16,258 nucleotides of DNA from Paracoccaceae bacterium (GTDB lineage: Bacteria; Pseudomonadota; Alphaproteobacteria; Rhodobacterales; Rhodobacteraceae), in the NCBI GenBank assembly GCA_007134805.1, contig SLKB01000298.1, forward strand, positions 1-16,258, in the 5' to 3' direction. Positions 8,175-15,163 of this stretch are shown in pieces. The notes beneath the pieces are model-generated. The model searched no databases and was not told the origin of the DNA. It saw only the letters and a list, made by a program, of their open reading frames with translations. How positions within the stretch are numbered: position 1 is the first letter of the stretch; each line of letters opens with the position of its first letter. The position numbers and the translations under genes are program-made.

Positions 8175-8597
8175 ATGCCCATCGAGCGGACGCTTTCGAT
8201 CATCAAACCCGACGCCACCACCCGCAACCTGACCGGCAAGATCAACGCCAAGTTCGAGGAAGCGGGCCTGCGCATCATCGCGCAGAAGCGCATCCACCTG
8301 ACCCGCGCGCAGGCCGGCAAGTTCTACGAGGTCCATGCCGAACGCCCCTTCTATGATGAGCTGTGCGAGTTCATGGCATCAGCCCCTGTCGTCGTGCAGG
8401 TGCTCGAAGGCGAGGGTGCGATCGGCAAGAACCGCGAAGTCATGGGCGCGACCAACCCCGCCGATGCCGCCCCCGGAACGATCCGCGCGGAATTCGCGCA
8501 ATCTGTGGGCGAGAATTCGGTGCATGGCTCGGACGCGCCGGAAACCGCCGCGCTCGAGATCGCCTATTTCTTTTCGGGCCTCGAACTGGTCGGCTGA
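8175..8597 (+). CDS. ndk: Nucleoside diphosphate kinase
   Basis: A 140-residue cytoplasmic enzyme that transfers the gamma phosphate of ATP to nucleoside diphosphates by a ping-pong mechanism. The family signature NSVHGSD (residues 114-120) contains the phosphorylated His117. The N-terminus [11 protein letters not shown] carries Lys11. Length and whole sequence fit bacterial Ndk. ATG 8175 has GGAG at 8163-8166, eight bases upstream, and a 99-bp leader region separates it from rimO. Upstream in-frame codons from 8133 have no family character. It is followed by a T-rich hairpin and the structured repeat. Confidence 0.98.
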   Translation: MPIERTLSIIKPDATTRNLTGKINAKFEEAGLRIIAQKRIHLTRAQAGKFYEVHAERPFYDELCEFMASAPVVVQVLEGEGAIGKNREVMGATNPADAAPGTIRAEFAQSVGENSVHGSDAPETAALEIAYFFSGLELVG

Positions 8598-8608
8598 CGC
8601 GGCGCGGC

Positions 8609-8638
8609 GCCCGCCCTTCAAGACGCCGGGGCTTTTTT
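8609..8638 (+). terminator. Probable weak rho-independent terminator of ndk
   Basis: GCCC (8609-8612) can pair with GGGC (8629-8632), extended by one pair past a bulged base, directly followed by six Ts (8633-8638). The stem is short and the loop large, so efficiency is doubtful. Position just after ndk and the T-tract are the main support. Confidence 0.4.
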
Positions 8639-8664
8639 GTTGCAAGGCGCGCGCGCCTTGCAAC
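8639..8664. repeat. 26-bp perfect palindrome downstream of ndk
   Basis: The left half GTTGCAAGGCGCG (8639-8651) is followed without a spacer by its exact reverse complement CGCGCCTTGCAAC (8652-8664). It abuts the ndk T-tract, and its right half overlaps the beginning of the structured repeat (GCCTTGC at 8655). It may be an extra hairpin of the ndk 3' end, part of a REP-like element, or a protein site. Perfect symmetry over 26 bases is unlikely by chance even in GC-rich DNA. Confidence 0.8.
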
Positions 8665-8734
8665 CGGGGGGAGCGGCCACTCGGGGTGCTGAAGCACGCC
8701 TCGCGGCCGCTGCCCCTGCGACCGCAGGGGCGGG
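8654..8734 (+). repeat. Structured intergenic repeat, copy 1
   Basis: This copy aligns with the reverse complement of 15874-15962. From 5' to 3' it shows: GCCTTGC, a G-rich linker, an outer stem AGCGGCC/GGCCGCT (8672-8678 with 8705-8711), a conserved TC/TC internal loop, an inner hairpin GGGGTGCT/AGCACGCC (8683-8690 with 8693-8700) with one G-G mismatch, and a separate hairpin GCCCCTGCG/CGCAGGGGC (8712-8720 with 8723-8731). The second copy differs mainly in loops or by compensatory changes in stems. It lies 3' of ndk in the same direction and 75 bp before the acyltransferase gene. It could be a REP-like mobile palindrome, an RNA-processing or stability element, or a sRNA/3'-UTR module. No protein reading is convincing. 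Confidence 0.75.
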
Positions 8735-8774
8735 CGCAGCCCCTTTGCCCGCGCGCGGAAGGCACCAAGCGGGA

Positions 8775-8803
8775 TTTACCATGCCGCGCATTGATGCCAG
8801 ATT
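8775..8803 (+). promoter_or_regulatory. Possible promoter of the acyltransferase gene
   Basis: TTTACC (8775-8780) and CAGATT (8798-8803) are 17 bases apart. The -35 box agrees with TTGACA at four positions; the -10 box is weak. The start codon lies only six bases after the -10 box, which would give a leaderless transcript. No ribosome site is seen in its place. Confidence 0.35.
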
Positions 8804-8809
8804 GCGCCC

Positions 8810-10228
8810 ATGTTCCAGCCGATTGAGCTTCCTCTCTGGTCCTTGATTCTGGTGCTGGCCTTCGCGGCCGTCACTTTTGCGTCGCATTTCCTGTTCCCCT
8901 CGGTGCGCTGGTTCTTCCGCCGCCGGATGGAGCGCGCGGTCGCACGGCTCAATGAGCGGCTCGAGCGCCCGATCGAGCCGTTCCGCATCATGCGCCGGCA
9001 GGATCAGGTCACACGCCTGATCTATGACGCGCAGGTGATGGAGGCCGTGCGCGCCTATGCCGATGACGAGGGCGTGCCGCCCAATGTGGCCTTCGAGAAG
9101 GCCCGCTCCTACGCGCGCGAGATCGTGCCGGGATTTTCCACCGCCACCTATTTCGGCTTTGCCATCAAGCTTGCCCAGCGCATCAGCCAGGGGCTTTATC
9201 ATGTCCGCCTCGGCGGGGCGGATCAGCCGGCACTTGCGCAGATCGACCGGCGCGCGGCCGTGGTCTTCGTGATGAACCACCGCTCGAACATGGATTACGT
9301 GCTGATCACCTGGCTTGCGTCGAAACACTCGGCGCTGAGCTACGCGGTCGGCGAATGGGCGCGGGTCTGGCCCCTGAAGGCGCTGATTCGCGCGATGGGC
9401 GCCTATTTCATCCGCCGGCGCTATTCCAACCCGCTCTACCGCGCGATCCTCGCGCGCTATGTGCAGATGTCGGTCGAACAGGGCACCACGCAGGCGATCT
9501 TCCCCGAAGGCGGGCTCTCGCTCAATGGCGCGGTCGGCAATGCGCGGATCGGGCTTTTGCATTACATCGTGCGCGGCTTCAACCCGAATGCGGGGCAGGA
9601 TGTGGTCTTCGTGCCCGTGGCGTTGAACTATGACCGCGTGCTCGAGGACCGGGTGCTGATCACTGCCGGCATGCAGGGCATCCGCCGTTTTCCGATCCGC
9701 GCAAAGGTGGTGCTGGGCTTCACGCTGCGCATCCTGTGGCAGAAGCTGCGCAAGCGCTTCACGCCGTTTGGCGTGGCCGCTGTCTGCTACGGCGCGCCGT
9801 TGTCGCTGCGCGCCTACTTCAAGGACCATCCCGGCGTCGGCACCGAGGCGCTGGCCGCAGAGCTCATGGAGCGCATCCGCGCCGCGGTCCCGATCCTGCC
9901 GCTGCCGCTTGCCGCGGCGGCGCTGGTGCGACAGGAGGGGCTGTGCACCCGCGATCAGCTCGCCGAAGAGGCAGCCCGGCTTTGCGACGCGCTCGAGGCC
10001 CGCCGCGCCTGGCGGCATTTCGACGGCACCCCGCGCGAGGCTGTCGAGGCCGGGCTTGCCGGCCTTGCGCTGCGCGGCATCGTCACCCTCAAGGGCGACC
10101 GGGTCCAGATCAGCCCCGGCGAAGAAGGGGTTCTGGGCTATTACGCGGCCTCTGTCCTGCAGCGGCTGAGCGCACCGCAGGGCGTCGCGCCCCAAGACCA
10201 TATGCAGCTTGACAAACCGGGCGCCTGA
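8810..10228 (+). CDS. PlsB-type glycerol-3-phosphate acyltransferase-like protein
   Basis: A 472-residue membrane-associated acyltransferase, expected to acylate glycerol-3-phosphate (or a related acceptor) in the first step of phospholipid synthesis. An N-terminal membrane helix (about residues 10-29) is followed by the acyltransferase blocks: NHRSNMDY (His157, Asp162 of HX4D), GAYFIRRR (197-204), FPEGGLS (231-237) and VPVALNYD (268-275). The GAYFIRR and NHRSNMD forms are PlsB-like rather than PlsC-like. It is much shorter than the roughly 800-residue E. coli PlsB, so the large N-terminal domain of the latter is absent. About 130 C-terminal residues after position 340 look like a helical extension. 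There is no ribosome site at ATG 8810. ccr follows after 151 bp with its own leader. Confidence 0.88.
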   Translation: MFQPIELPLWSLILVLAFAAVTFASHFLFPSVRWFFRRRMERAVARLNERLERPIEPFRIMRRQDQVTRLIYDAQVMEAVRAYADDEGVPPNVAFEKARSYAREIVPGFSTATYFGFAIKLAQRISQGLYHVRLGGADQPALAQIDRRAAVVFVMNHRSNMDYVLITWLASKHSALSYAVGEWARVWPLKALIRAMGAYFIRRRYSNPLYRAILARYVQMSVEQGTTQAIFPEGGLSLNGAVGNARIGLLHYIVRGFNPNAGQDVVFVPVALNYDRVLEDRVLITAGMQGIRRFPIRAKVVLGFTLRILWQKLRKRFTPFGVAAVCYGAPLSLRAYFKDHPGVGTEALAAELMERIRAAVPILPLPLAAAALVRQEGLCTRDQLAEEAARLCDALEARRAWRHFDGTPREAVEAGLAGLALRGIVTLKGDRVQISPGEEGVLGYYAASVLQRLSAPQGVAPQDHMQLDKPGA

Positions 10229-10269
10229 ATCCCGCGAGACATATTATTACCAAAAACATCAAAACAGGG

Positions 10270-10298
10270 TTGCATTGTTGCGCATCGCCCCGTATCCA
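10270..10298 (+). promoter_or_regulatory. Possible ccr promoter/control region
   Basis: Unlike its surroundings, the stretch 10240-10275 before ccr is AT-rich. TTGCAT (10270-10275), 17 bases, then TATCCA (10293-10298) could be a weak promoter. TTGC occurs twice eight bases apart (10270 and 10278). In relatives, ccr is controlled by RamB/ScfR-type regulators that bind TTGC/GCAA half-sites, so the pair may be a binding site; this link is inference. A GC palindrome AGCCCC-G-GGGGCT (10335-10347) lies farther down in the leader. Confidence 0.33.
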
Positions 10299-10379
10299 TG
10301 CTGCGAGCGCTACATGTCCTTCTGCGGTGCAGAAAGCCCCGGGGGCTGTGGCCTGAAATCATTTGGAATGGAGGCCCTG

Positions 10380-11672
10380 ATGGCTCTGGACGTGCAGACC
10401 GGCATTGCCGCTTACGATGCCCCTGAAAAAGACCTCTACGAGATCGGCGAGATGCCCCCGCTCGGCTATGTCCCCAAGCAGATGTATGCCTGGGCCATCC
10501 GCCGCGAACGCCATGGCGAGCCCGATCAGGCGATGCTGGTCGAGGTGGTCGATACCCCCACCCCCGACAGCAACGAAGTGCTGGTCCTGGTGATGGCCGC
10601 GGGCGTGAACTATAACGGGATCTGGGCCGGCCTCGGGCAGCCGATCTCGCCTTTCGATGTCCACAAGGCACCTTTCCATATCGCAGGCTCCGACGCCTCG
10701 GGGATCGTCTGGGCCGTGGGCGACAAGGTCAAGCGCTGGAAAGTGGGCGATGAGGTCGTGATCCATTGCAACCAGGACGATGGCGATGACGAACATTGCA
10801 ATGGCGGCGATCCGATGTACTCGCCCAGCCAGCGGATCTGGGGCTATGAGACGCCCGACGGATCGTTCGCGCAATTCACCAATGTGCAGGCCCAGCAGCT
10901 GATGCCGCGCCCCAAGCATCTGACCTGGGAAGAATCGGCGTGCTACACGCTGACCCTGGCTACGGCCTACCGGATGCTCTTCGGCCATGAGCCGCATGAC
11001 CTGAAACCGGGGCAGAACGTGCTGGTCTGGGGCGCCTCGGGGGGCCTTGGGTCCTATGCGATCCAGCTGGCCAACACCGCCGGCGCGAATGCCATCGGCG
11101 TGATCTCGGACGAGAGCAAGCGGCAATTCGTCCTCGATCAGGGCGCCAAGGGGGTGATCAACCGCAAGGAGTTCAAGTGCTGGGGCCAGCTGCCCAAGGT
11201 CAATACACCGGAATACAATGACTGGCTCAAGGAAGCCCGCAAGTTCGGCAAGGCGATCTGGGACATCACCGGCAAGGGCGTGAATGTCGACATGGTGTTC
11301 GAGCATCCGGGCGAGGCGACCTTCCCGGTCTCGGCGCTGGTCGTCAAGAAAGGCGGCATGGTGGTGATCTGCGCGGGCACGTCGGGGTTCAACTGCACCT
11401 TCGATGTCCGCTACATGTGGATGCACCAGAAGCGCCTGCAAGGCTCGCATTTCGCGCATCTCAAGCAGGCCTCGGCCGCCAACCAGCTGATGATCGAGCG
11501 CCGCCTCGACCCCTGCATGTCCGAGGTCTTCCCCTGGGACGAGATCCCGCAGGCGCATCTGAAGATGTACCGCAACGAGCACAAGCCCGGTAACATGGCC
11601 GTGCTGGTGCAAGCCCCCCGCCCCGGCCTGCGCACCTTCGAGGACGCGCTCGAGGCCGGCACCAGGGGCTGA
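10380..11672 (+). CDS. ccr: Crotonyl-CoA carboxylase/reductase
   Basis: Converts crotonyl-CoA, NADPH and CO2 into ethylmalonyl-CoA, the defining step of the ethylmalonyl-CoA pathway used to assimilate acetyl-CoA where isocitrate lyase is absent. The 430 residues equal the length of the characterised Rhodobacter enzyme. It is a medium-chain dehydrogenase/reductase: GroES-like N-terminal domain, then a Rossmann domain with VLVWGASGGLGSYAIQL (214-230). Asn77 in GVNYNG probably corresponds to the CO2-binding asparagine of studied homologues. ATG 10380 has GGAGG five bases upstream; the frame upstream of it (to 10209) overlaps the acyltransferase end and has no Ccr similarity. The usual partner genes ecm, mcd and mch are not in the window. 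A strong terminator follows. Confidence 0.97.
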   Translation: MALDVQTGIAAYDAPEKDLYEIGEMPPLGYVPKQMYAWAIRRERHGEPDQAMLVEVVDTPTPDSNEVLVLVMAAGVNYNGIWAGLGQPISPFDVHKAPFHIAGSDASGIVWAVGDKVKRWKVGDEVVIHCNQDDGDDEHCNGGDPMYSPSQRIWGYETPDGSFAQFTNVQAQQLMPRPKHLTWEESACYTLTLATAYRMLFGHEPHDLKPGQNVLVWGASGGLGSYAIQLANTAGANAIGVISDESKRQFVLDQGAKGVINRKEFKCWGQLPKVNTPEYNDWLKEARKFGKAIWDITGKGVNVDMVFEHPGEATFPVSALVVKKGGMVVICAGTSGFNCTFDVRYMWMHQKRLQGSHFAHLKQASAANQLMIERRLDPCMSEVFPWDEIPQAHLKMYRNEHKPGNMAVLVQAPRPGLRTFEDALEAGTRG

Positions 11673-11717
11673 GCCCGTCGGCACCGTTGCGTCGAAGGCG
11701 CGCATCCGCGAAAAAAA

Positions 11718-11748
11718 CCGTCCGGCACATTGCCGGGCGGTTTTTTTT
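11718..11748 (+). terminator. Strong rho-independent terminator after ccr
   Basis: CCGTCCGGC (11718-11726) pairs with GCCGGGCGG (11732-11740) as a 9-bp stem with one G-T pair and a five-base loop, followed by eight Ts (11741-11748). Seven As precede the stem (11711-11717), so the same hairpin can also terminate minus-strand transcription. Confidence 0.93.
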
Positions 11749-11853
11749 CGAACAGGCTGTTAGGATTTCTGGCGCCCTGGCACCCCACATGTGGTAAGAA
11801 TGAGAAAGTCGGGCCGTATATGTATCGCGCGCGCCCTGTGGAGAGTGTGTTCT

Positions 11854-12036
11854 GTGTCACATGCCTGGTTGATCGAAACCCTGACCGAATTGCGTTCACA
11901 TGCCGAACAATCAGGGCTTCCGATGCTGGCGGATCATCTCGAGACGGCCATCCACCTCGCCCATGCAGAGATCGCCTCACAGGAAGATGTCTACCGCGAG
12001 AACCGCGACGAGCGACGCCGCTTTCCCAGCAAGTGA
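11854..12036 (+). CDS. Conserved small alphaproteobacterial protein, unknown function
   Basis: A 60-residue soluble, mostly helical protein beginning MSHAWLIETLTELRSHAEQS (GTG read as Met). The sequence resembles a short conserved protein family I know from Rhodobacteraceae, but no function is known. GTG at 11854 is preceded by GGAGAG (11840-11845) with an 8-base gap, a much better site than the ATG at 11791, whose extra 21 residues are basic and cysteine-containing and look untranslated. The last ten residues are highly charged (ENRDERRRFPSK). It lies after the ccr terminator and 55 bp before the helicase, so it has its own promoter. No cysteine or metal motif is seen in the 60-residue form. 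Confidence 0.72.
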   Translation: MSHAWLIETLTELRSHAEQSGLPMLADHLETAIHLAHAEIASQEDVYRENRDERRRFPSK

Positions 12037-12079
12037 CACCCCGCGCGACAGGGCCCTTTCTCGCCCCGCCCGGATCGAC

Positions 12080-12085
12080 TAGACA
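12080..12085 (+). promoter_or_regulatory. Possible -10 box of the helicase gene (leaderless start)
   Basis: TAGACA lies six bases before ATG 12092, 17 bases after a poor -35-like TTTCTC (12057-12062). The start codon has no ribosome site, so transcription beginning at or next to the ATG would explain the layout. The hexamer matches consensus at only three or four positions. Confidence 0.3.
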
Positions 12086-12091
12086 GGCCCG

Positions 12092-13624
12092 ATGACCGTG
12101 CCCGCGCTTCAGTTCTCCGACGATCAGGCCCAGGCCTGGGACCGGGTCGCGGCCATCCTCACCGCGGCCGGCATCGATCTGGACGCCGGCCATTGCCTGC
12201 CCGCGCAGGAGGGCGCGGCCCAGACGCTCGCGATCATGGGCAAGGCGGGATCGGGCAAGACGATGCTGCTGGCCGCGCTCACCCGCCGCCTGATCGATGC
12301 AGGGGTCGAGATCGTCTCGGGCGATTATGAGGCCCGCCGCCGGCGCGAGCGGCGCAGCCTCGCTGTGCTCGCCCCCACCAACAAGGCCGCGAGCGTCCTG
12401 CGCGGGCGCGGCGTGCCGGCCACGACCATCCACCGCATCCTCTACACGCCCGTCTATGACCCCGAATACGAGAAGATCGCCGAATGGCTCGCCGGCAACC
12501 GCCCCCGCCCCAGTGTCGAGGGCTTGAGCGACACGGCCCTTGACCGTGCCCAGGCCTTCTACGCGCAGGTCAAATCCATCCCCGGGGCGCTGGCCGCGGC
12601 GGGGCTGCGCGGGTCGGATTTCATCACCGGCTGGAAGCGGCGCGACGAGCCGCTCGATATCGGCTTTGTCGATGAAAGCTCAATGCTGGATGCCCGCCAA
12701 CTCGACGATCTGCGCGAGCTGTTCTCGACGCTGATCCTCTTTGGCGACCCCGCGCAGCTTGCCCCCGTCGGCCAGTCGGGCGAGATGGTGTTCGACACGC
12801 TGCCCGCGCCCGCGCGGCTCGAACTGTCGCGCATTCACCGCCAGGCCGAGGGCAACCCGATCCTCGATCTCGCCCATGCGCTCGCCGAGCCCGATCTGGA
12901 GTTCGAGGATTTCGAGCAGCGCGTCGCCGCAGCCGCCGCGCGCGACCCGCGCGTGCAGATGGCCGAACGGGTGGACAGCGACCTCATGGCGCGCTCGCCG
13001 GTGCTCGTATGGCGCAATGTGACGCGGCTGCGGCTGATCAACGCCTTCCGGCGCGCGCATGACGCGCCCGAGGCCGCGCTCAGCCCCGGCGAGCCCTTGA
13101 TCTGCGACGGGCTGGAGCTGCCGCTCAAGCACCGCAAGCGCCGCATCGACCTCGAGGCGCGCGGCCTGATCAAGGGCGCGCAGGTCGTCTATCTCGGCCC
13201 CGGCCGCAAGCCCGGCTTCTCGCGGCTGCACATCTTCGGCGCCGAAGAGCCGCAGATCTCGGTCGCCTCGATCATCAAGATCGAGACCGATCCCGATGAA
13301 GAGCCCGTCATCCCCTATGCCGCAACCATGGGCGCGGCTTTCGTGCATGGCGCCGCCTGCACCATCCACAAGGCGCAGGGCTCGCAATGGCCCGATGTGC
13401 AGGTCTTCGCCCCCGATCTCTACGCCGCCGCGCGCGCCGGCCGGTCCGAGGCCGGGCTGCCGCTGTGGAAACGGCTCGCCTATGTCGCCATCACCCGGGC
13501 CGAGCATCGCCTGCACTGGGTGATCCGCAACCGCCTCGCCCGCCCGCGCGCGCCGCTCTCCACCGAGGATCTGAGCGCCGAGACCGCCCCCGCCCGGCTG
13601 ACGATGCAAGAGGACGAGTTGTAA
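12092..13624 (+). CDS. RecD/Dda-like superfamily 1B DNA helicase
   Basis: A 510-residue stand-alone helicase with SF1 motifs in order: Walker A GKAGSGKT (50-57), Ia APTNKAA (94-100), TIHR (112-115), Walker B FVDESSM (192-198), motif III LFGDPAQLAPVG (216-227), motif V TIHKAQGSQWPDV (424-436) and motif VI VAITRAEHR (465-473). It should translocate 5' to 3' on single-stranded DNA using ATP. It lacks the N-terminal and RecBC-contact regions of true RecD and is shorter than RecD2, closer in size to phage T4 Dda. A role in replication-fork or repair processing is inferred. An acidic stretch and a variable insertion (about 250-360) lie between motifs III and V. No nuclease domain is visible, and no recB/recC or addAB gene is nearby. 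Confidence 0.88.
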   Translation: MTVPALQFSDDQAQAWDRVAAILTAAGIDLDAGHCLPAQEGAAQTLAIMGKAGSGKTMLLAALTRRLIDAGVEIVSGDYEARRRRERRSLAVLAPTNKAASVLRGRGVPATTIHRILYTPVYDPEYEKIAEWLAGNRPRPSVEGLSDTALDRAQAFYAQVKSIPGALAAAGLRGSDFITGWKRRDEPLDIGFVDESSMLDARQLDDLRELFSTLILFGDPAQLAPVGQSGEMVFDTLPAPARLELSRIHRQAEGNPILDLAHALAEPDLEFEDFEQRVAAAAARDPRVQMAERVDSDLMARSPVLVWRNVTRLRLINAFRRAHDAPEAALSPGEPLICDGLELPLKHRKRRIDLEARGLIKGAQVVYLGPGRKPGFSRLHIFGAEEPQISVASIIKIETDPDEEPVIPYAATMGAAFVHGAACTIHKAQGSQWPDVQVFAPDLYAAARAGRSEAGLPLWKRLAYVAITRAEHRLHWVIRNRLARPRAPLSTEDLSAETAPARLTMQEDEL

Positions 13625-13632
13625 GCGCGCCC

Positions 13633-13662
13633 TTGCACCCGCGCCCGGCCAGTGCCAGATGT
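13633..13662 (+). promoter_or_regulatory. Possible promoter of the aldehyde dehydrogenase gene
   Basis: TTGCAC (13633-13638), an 18-base spacer and AGATGT (13657-13662) precede a proper ribosome site. Both boxes are weak matches; the position inside a 64-bp gap between two same-strand genes is the main support. Confidence 0.3.
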
Positions 13663-13688
13663 AGCCCAACGACAAGGGAGTGCGCGCA

Positions 13689-15134
13689 ATGCTGGACAAA
13701 CGCCAATTCTATATCGACGGAACCTGGACCGACCCGCTCGCGGGCCAGGATCTCGAGGTGATCGACCCCTCGACCGAAGACGCCTTCGCGGTGATCTCGC
13801 TCGGGGCCGAGGCCGATACCGACCTTGCCGTCGCCGCGGCCAGCGCCGCCCTGCCCGGCTGGATGTATACCGACCCGGCCGACCGGCTGGCCCTCGTCAC
13901 GCGCATCCTCGAATGCTACGGCGCGCGCGCCGAGGATATGGCGAAAGCGATCAGCCAGGAAATGGGCGCGCCGATCGACCTTGCGACCAGTTCGCAGGCT
14001 GCCGCCGGCTACTCCCACATCAAGAATTTCATCAAGGCGTTCGAGCATGTCCGCTTCATCGAACCCCTGGGCGATCACGCCCCCGATGACCGCATCCTCC
14101 GCGAGGCCGTGGGCGTCTGCGCGCTCATCACGCCCTGGAACTGGCCGATGAACCAGGTCACGCTCAAGGTGATCCCGGCGCTGCTCGCGGGCTGCACGAT
14201 GGTGCTCAAACCTTCCGAAATCGCGCCGGTCTCGTCGATGATCTTCGCCGAGATCCTGCATGAGGCGGGCACGCCGCCGGGCGTGTTCAACCTCGTGAAC
14301 GGGGATGGCGCGGGTGTGGGCACGCAACTCTCGCGCCACCCCGAGGTCGACATGGTCAGCTTTACCGGCTCCACCCGCGCGGGAATCGCGATTTCCAAGA
14401 ACGCGGCCGAAAGCCTCAAGCGCGTGCATCTCGAACTCGGCGGCAAGGGCGCCAACATCATCTTCGCCGATGCCGACGACAAGGCCGTCCGGCGCGGCGC
14501 GATGCATTGCTTCCAGAACACCGGCCAGTCCTGCAATGCACCGACGCGGATGCTCGTGCAGCGCGAGATCTACGACCAGTCGGTCGACGCCGCGGTGGCT
14601 GCGGCCGAGGCCACGCAAGTGGGACTCGCCTCCGAGAAGGGGCGTCATATCGGCCCGCTCGTGTCGGCCGCGCAGTTCGAGAAGGTGCAAGGCCTTATCG
14701 AGACCGGCATCAACGAGGGCGCGCGCCTCGCCGCCGGCGGGCTGGGCCGGCCCGAAGGCTTCAATCGCGGCTATTTCGTCCGCCCCACGGTCTTCGCCGA
14801 TGTGCATAACGACATGACCATCGCGCGCGAGGAAATCTTCGGCCCCGTGCTCTCGATCATCCCCTTCGAGACCGAGGACGAGGCCATCCGCATCGCCAAT
14901 GACACCCCCTACGGGCTCACCAACTACGTCCAGAGCCAGGACGGCGCACGGCGCAACCGGCTCGCGCGCAAGCTGCGCTCGGGCATGGTCGAGATGAACG
15001 GCAAGTCGCGCGGCGCGGGCTCGCCCTTCGGCGGCATGAAGCAGTCCGGCAACGGGCGCGAAGGCGGGGTCTGGGGGATCGAGGATTTCCTCGAGGTCAA
15101 ATCCGTCTCCGGCTGGGATGGCAGCGCCGCCTGA
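13689..15134 (+). CDS. NAD(P)-dependent aldehyde dehydrogenase
   Basis: A 481-residue member of the ALDH superfamily that oxidises an aldehyde to the acid. Catalytic elements are complete: PWNWP with Asn151, KPSE with Lys174, SFTGST (224-229) for cofactor binding, LELGGKGAN with Glu249 as general base, and GQSCNAPTR with the nucleophile Cys282. EEIFGPVLS and the C-terminal SPFGGMKQSGNGREGG are also typical. The substrate cannot be assigned from sequence. ATG 13689 has AAGGGAG (13674-13680) eight bases upstream; the GTG at 13680 is part of that ribosome site. It follows the helicase by 64 bp and precedes the HIT gene by 29 bp. Confidence 0.95.
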   Translation: MLDKRQFYIDGTWTDPLAGQDLEVIDPSTEDAFAVISLGAEADTDLAVAAASAALPGWMYTDPADRLALVTRILECYGARAEDMAKAISQEMGAPIDLATSSQAAAGYSHIKNFIKAFEHVRFIEPLGDHAPDDRILREAVGVCALITPWNWPMNQVTLKVIPALLAGCTMVLKPSEIAPVSSMIFAEILHEAGTPPGVFNLVNGDGAGVGTQLSRHPEVDMVSFTGSTRAGIAISKNAAESLKRVHLELGGKGANIIFADADDKAVRRGAMHCFQNTGQSCNAPTRMLVQREIYDQSVDAAVAAAEATQVGLASEKGRHIGPLVSAAQFEKVQGLIETGINEGARLAAGGLGRPEGFNRGYFVRPTVFADVHNDMTIAREEIFGPVLSIIPFETEDEAIRIANDTPYGLTNYVQSQDGARRNRLARKLRSGMVEMNGKSRGAGSPFGGMKQSGNGREGGVWGIEDFLEVKSVSGWDGSAA

Positions 15135-15163
15135 CACTGGCCCATAAGCGAAGGACGCGGCCC

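Noticed and set aside
8618..10201. Minus-strand open frame of 527 codons opposite the acyltransferase
   Set aside because: No motifs, low-complexity composition, and it runs through the palindrome and structured repeat.
10359..11705. Minus-strand open frame of 448 codons opposite ccr
   Set aside because: Exact shadow of ccr; histidine- and aspartate-rich product with no family resemblance.
13491..15137. Minus-strand open frame of 548 codons opposite the aldehyde dehydrogenase
   Set aside because: It is the mirror of a clearly conserved gene. Its product is rich in His, Arg, Gly and Ala without any domain, as expected for antisense frames in GC-rich DNA.
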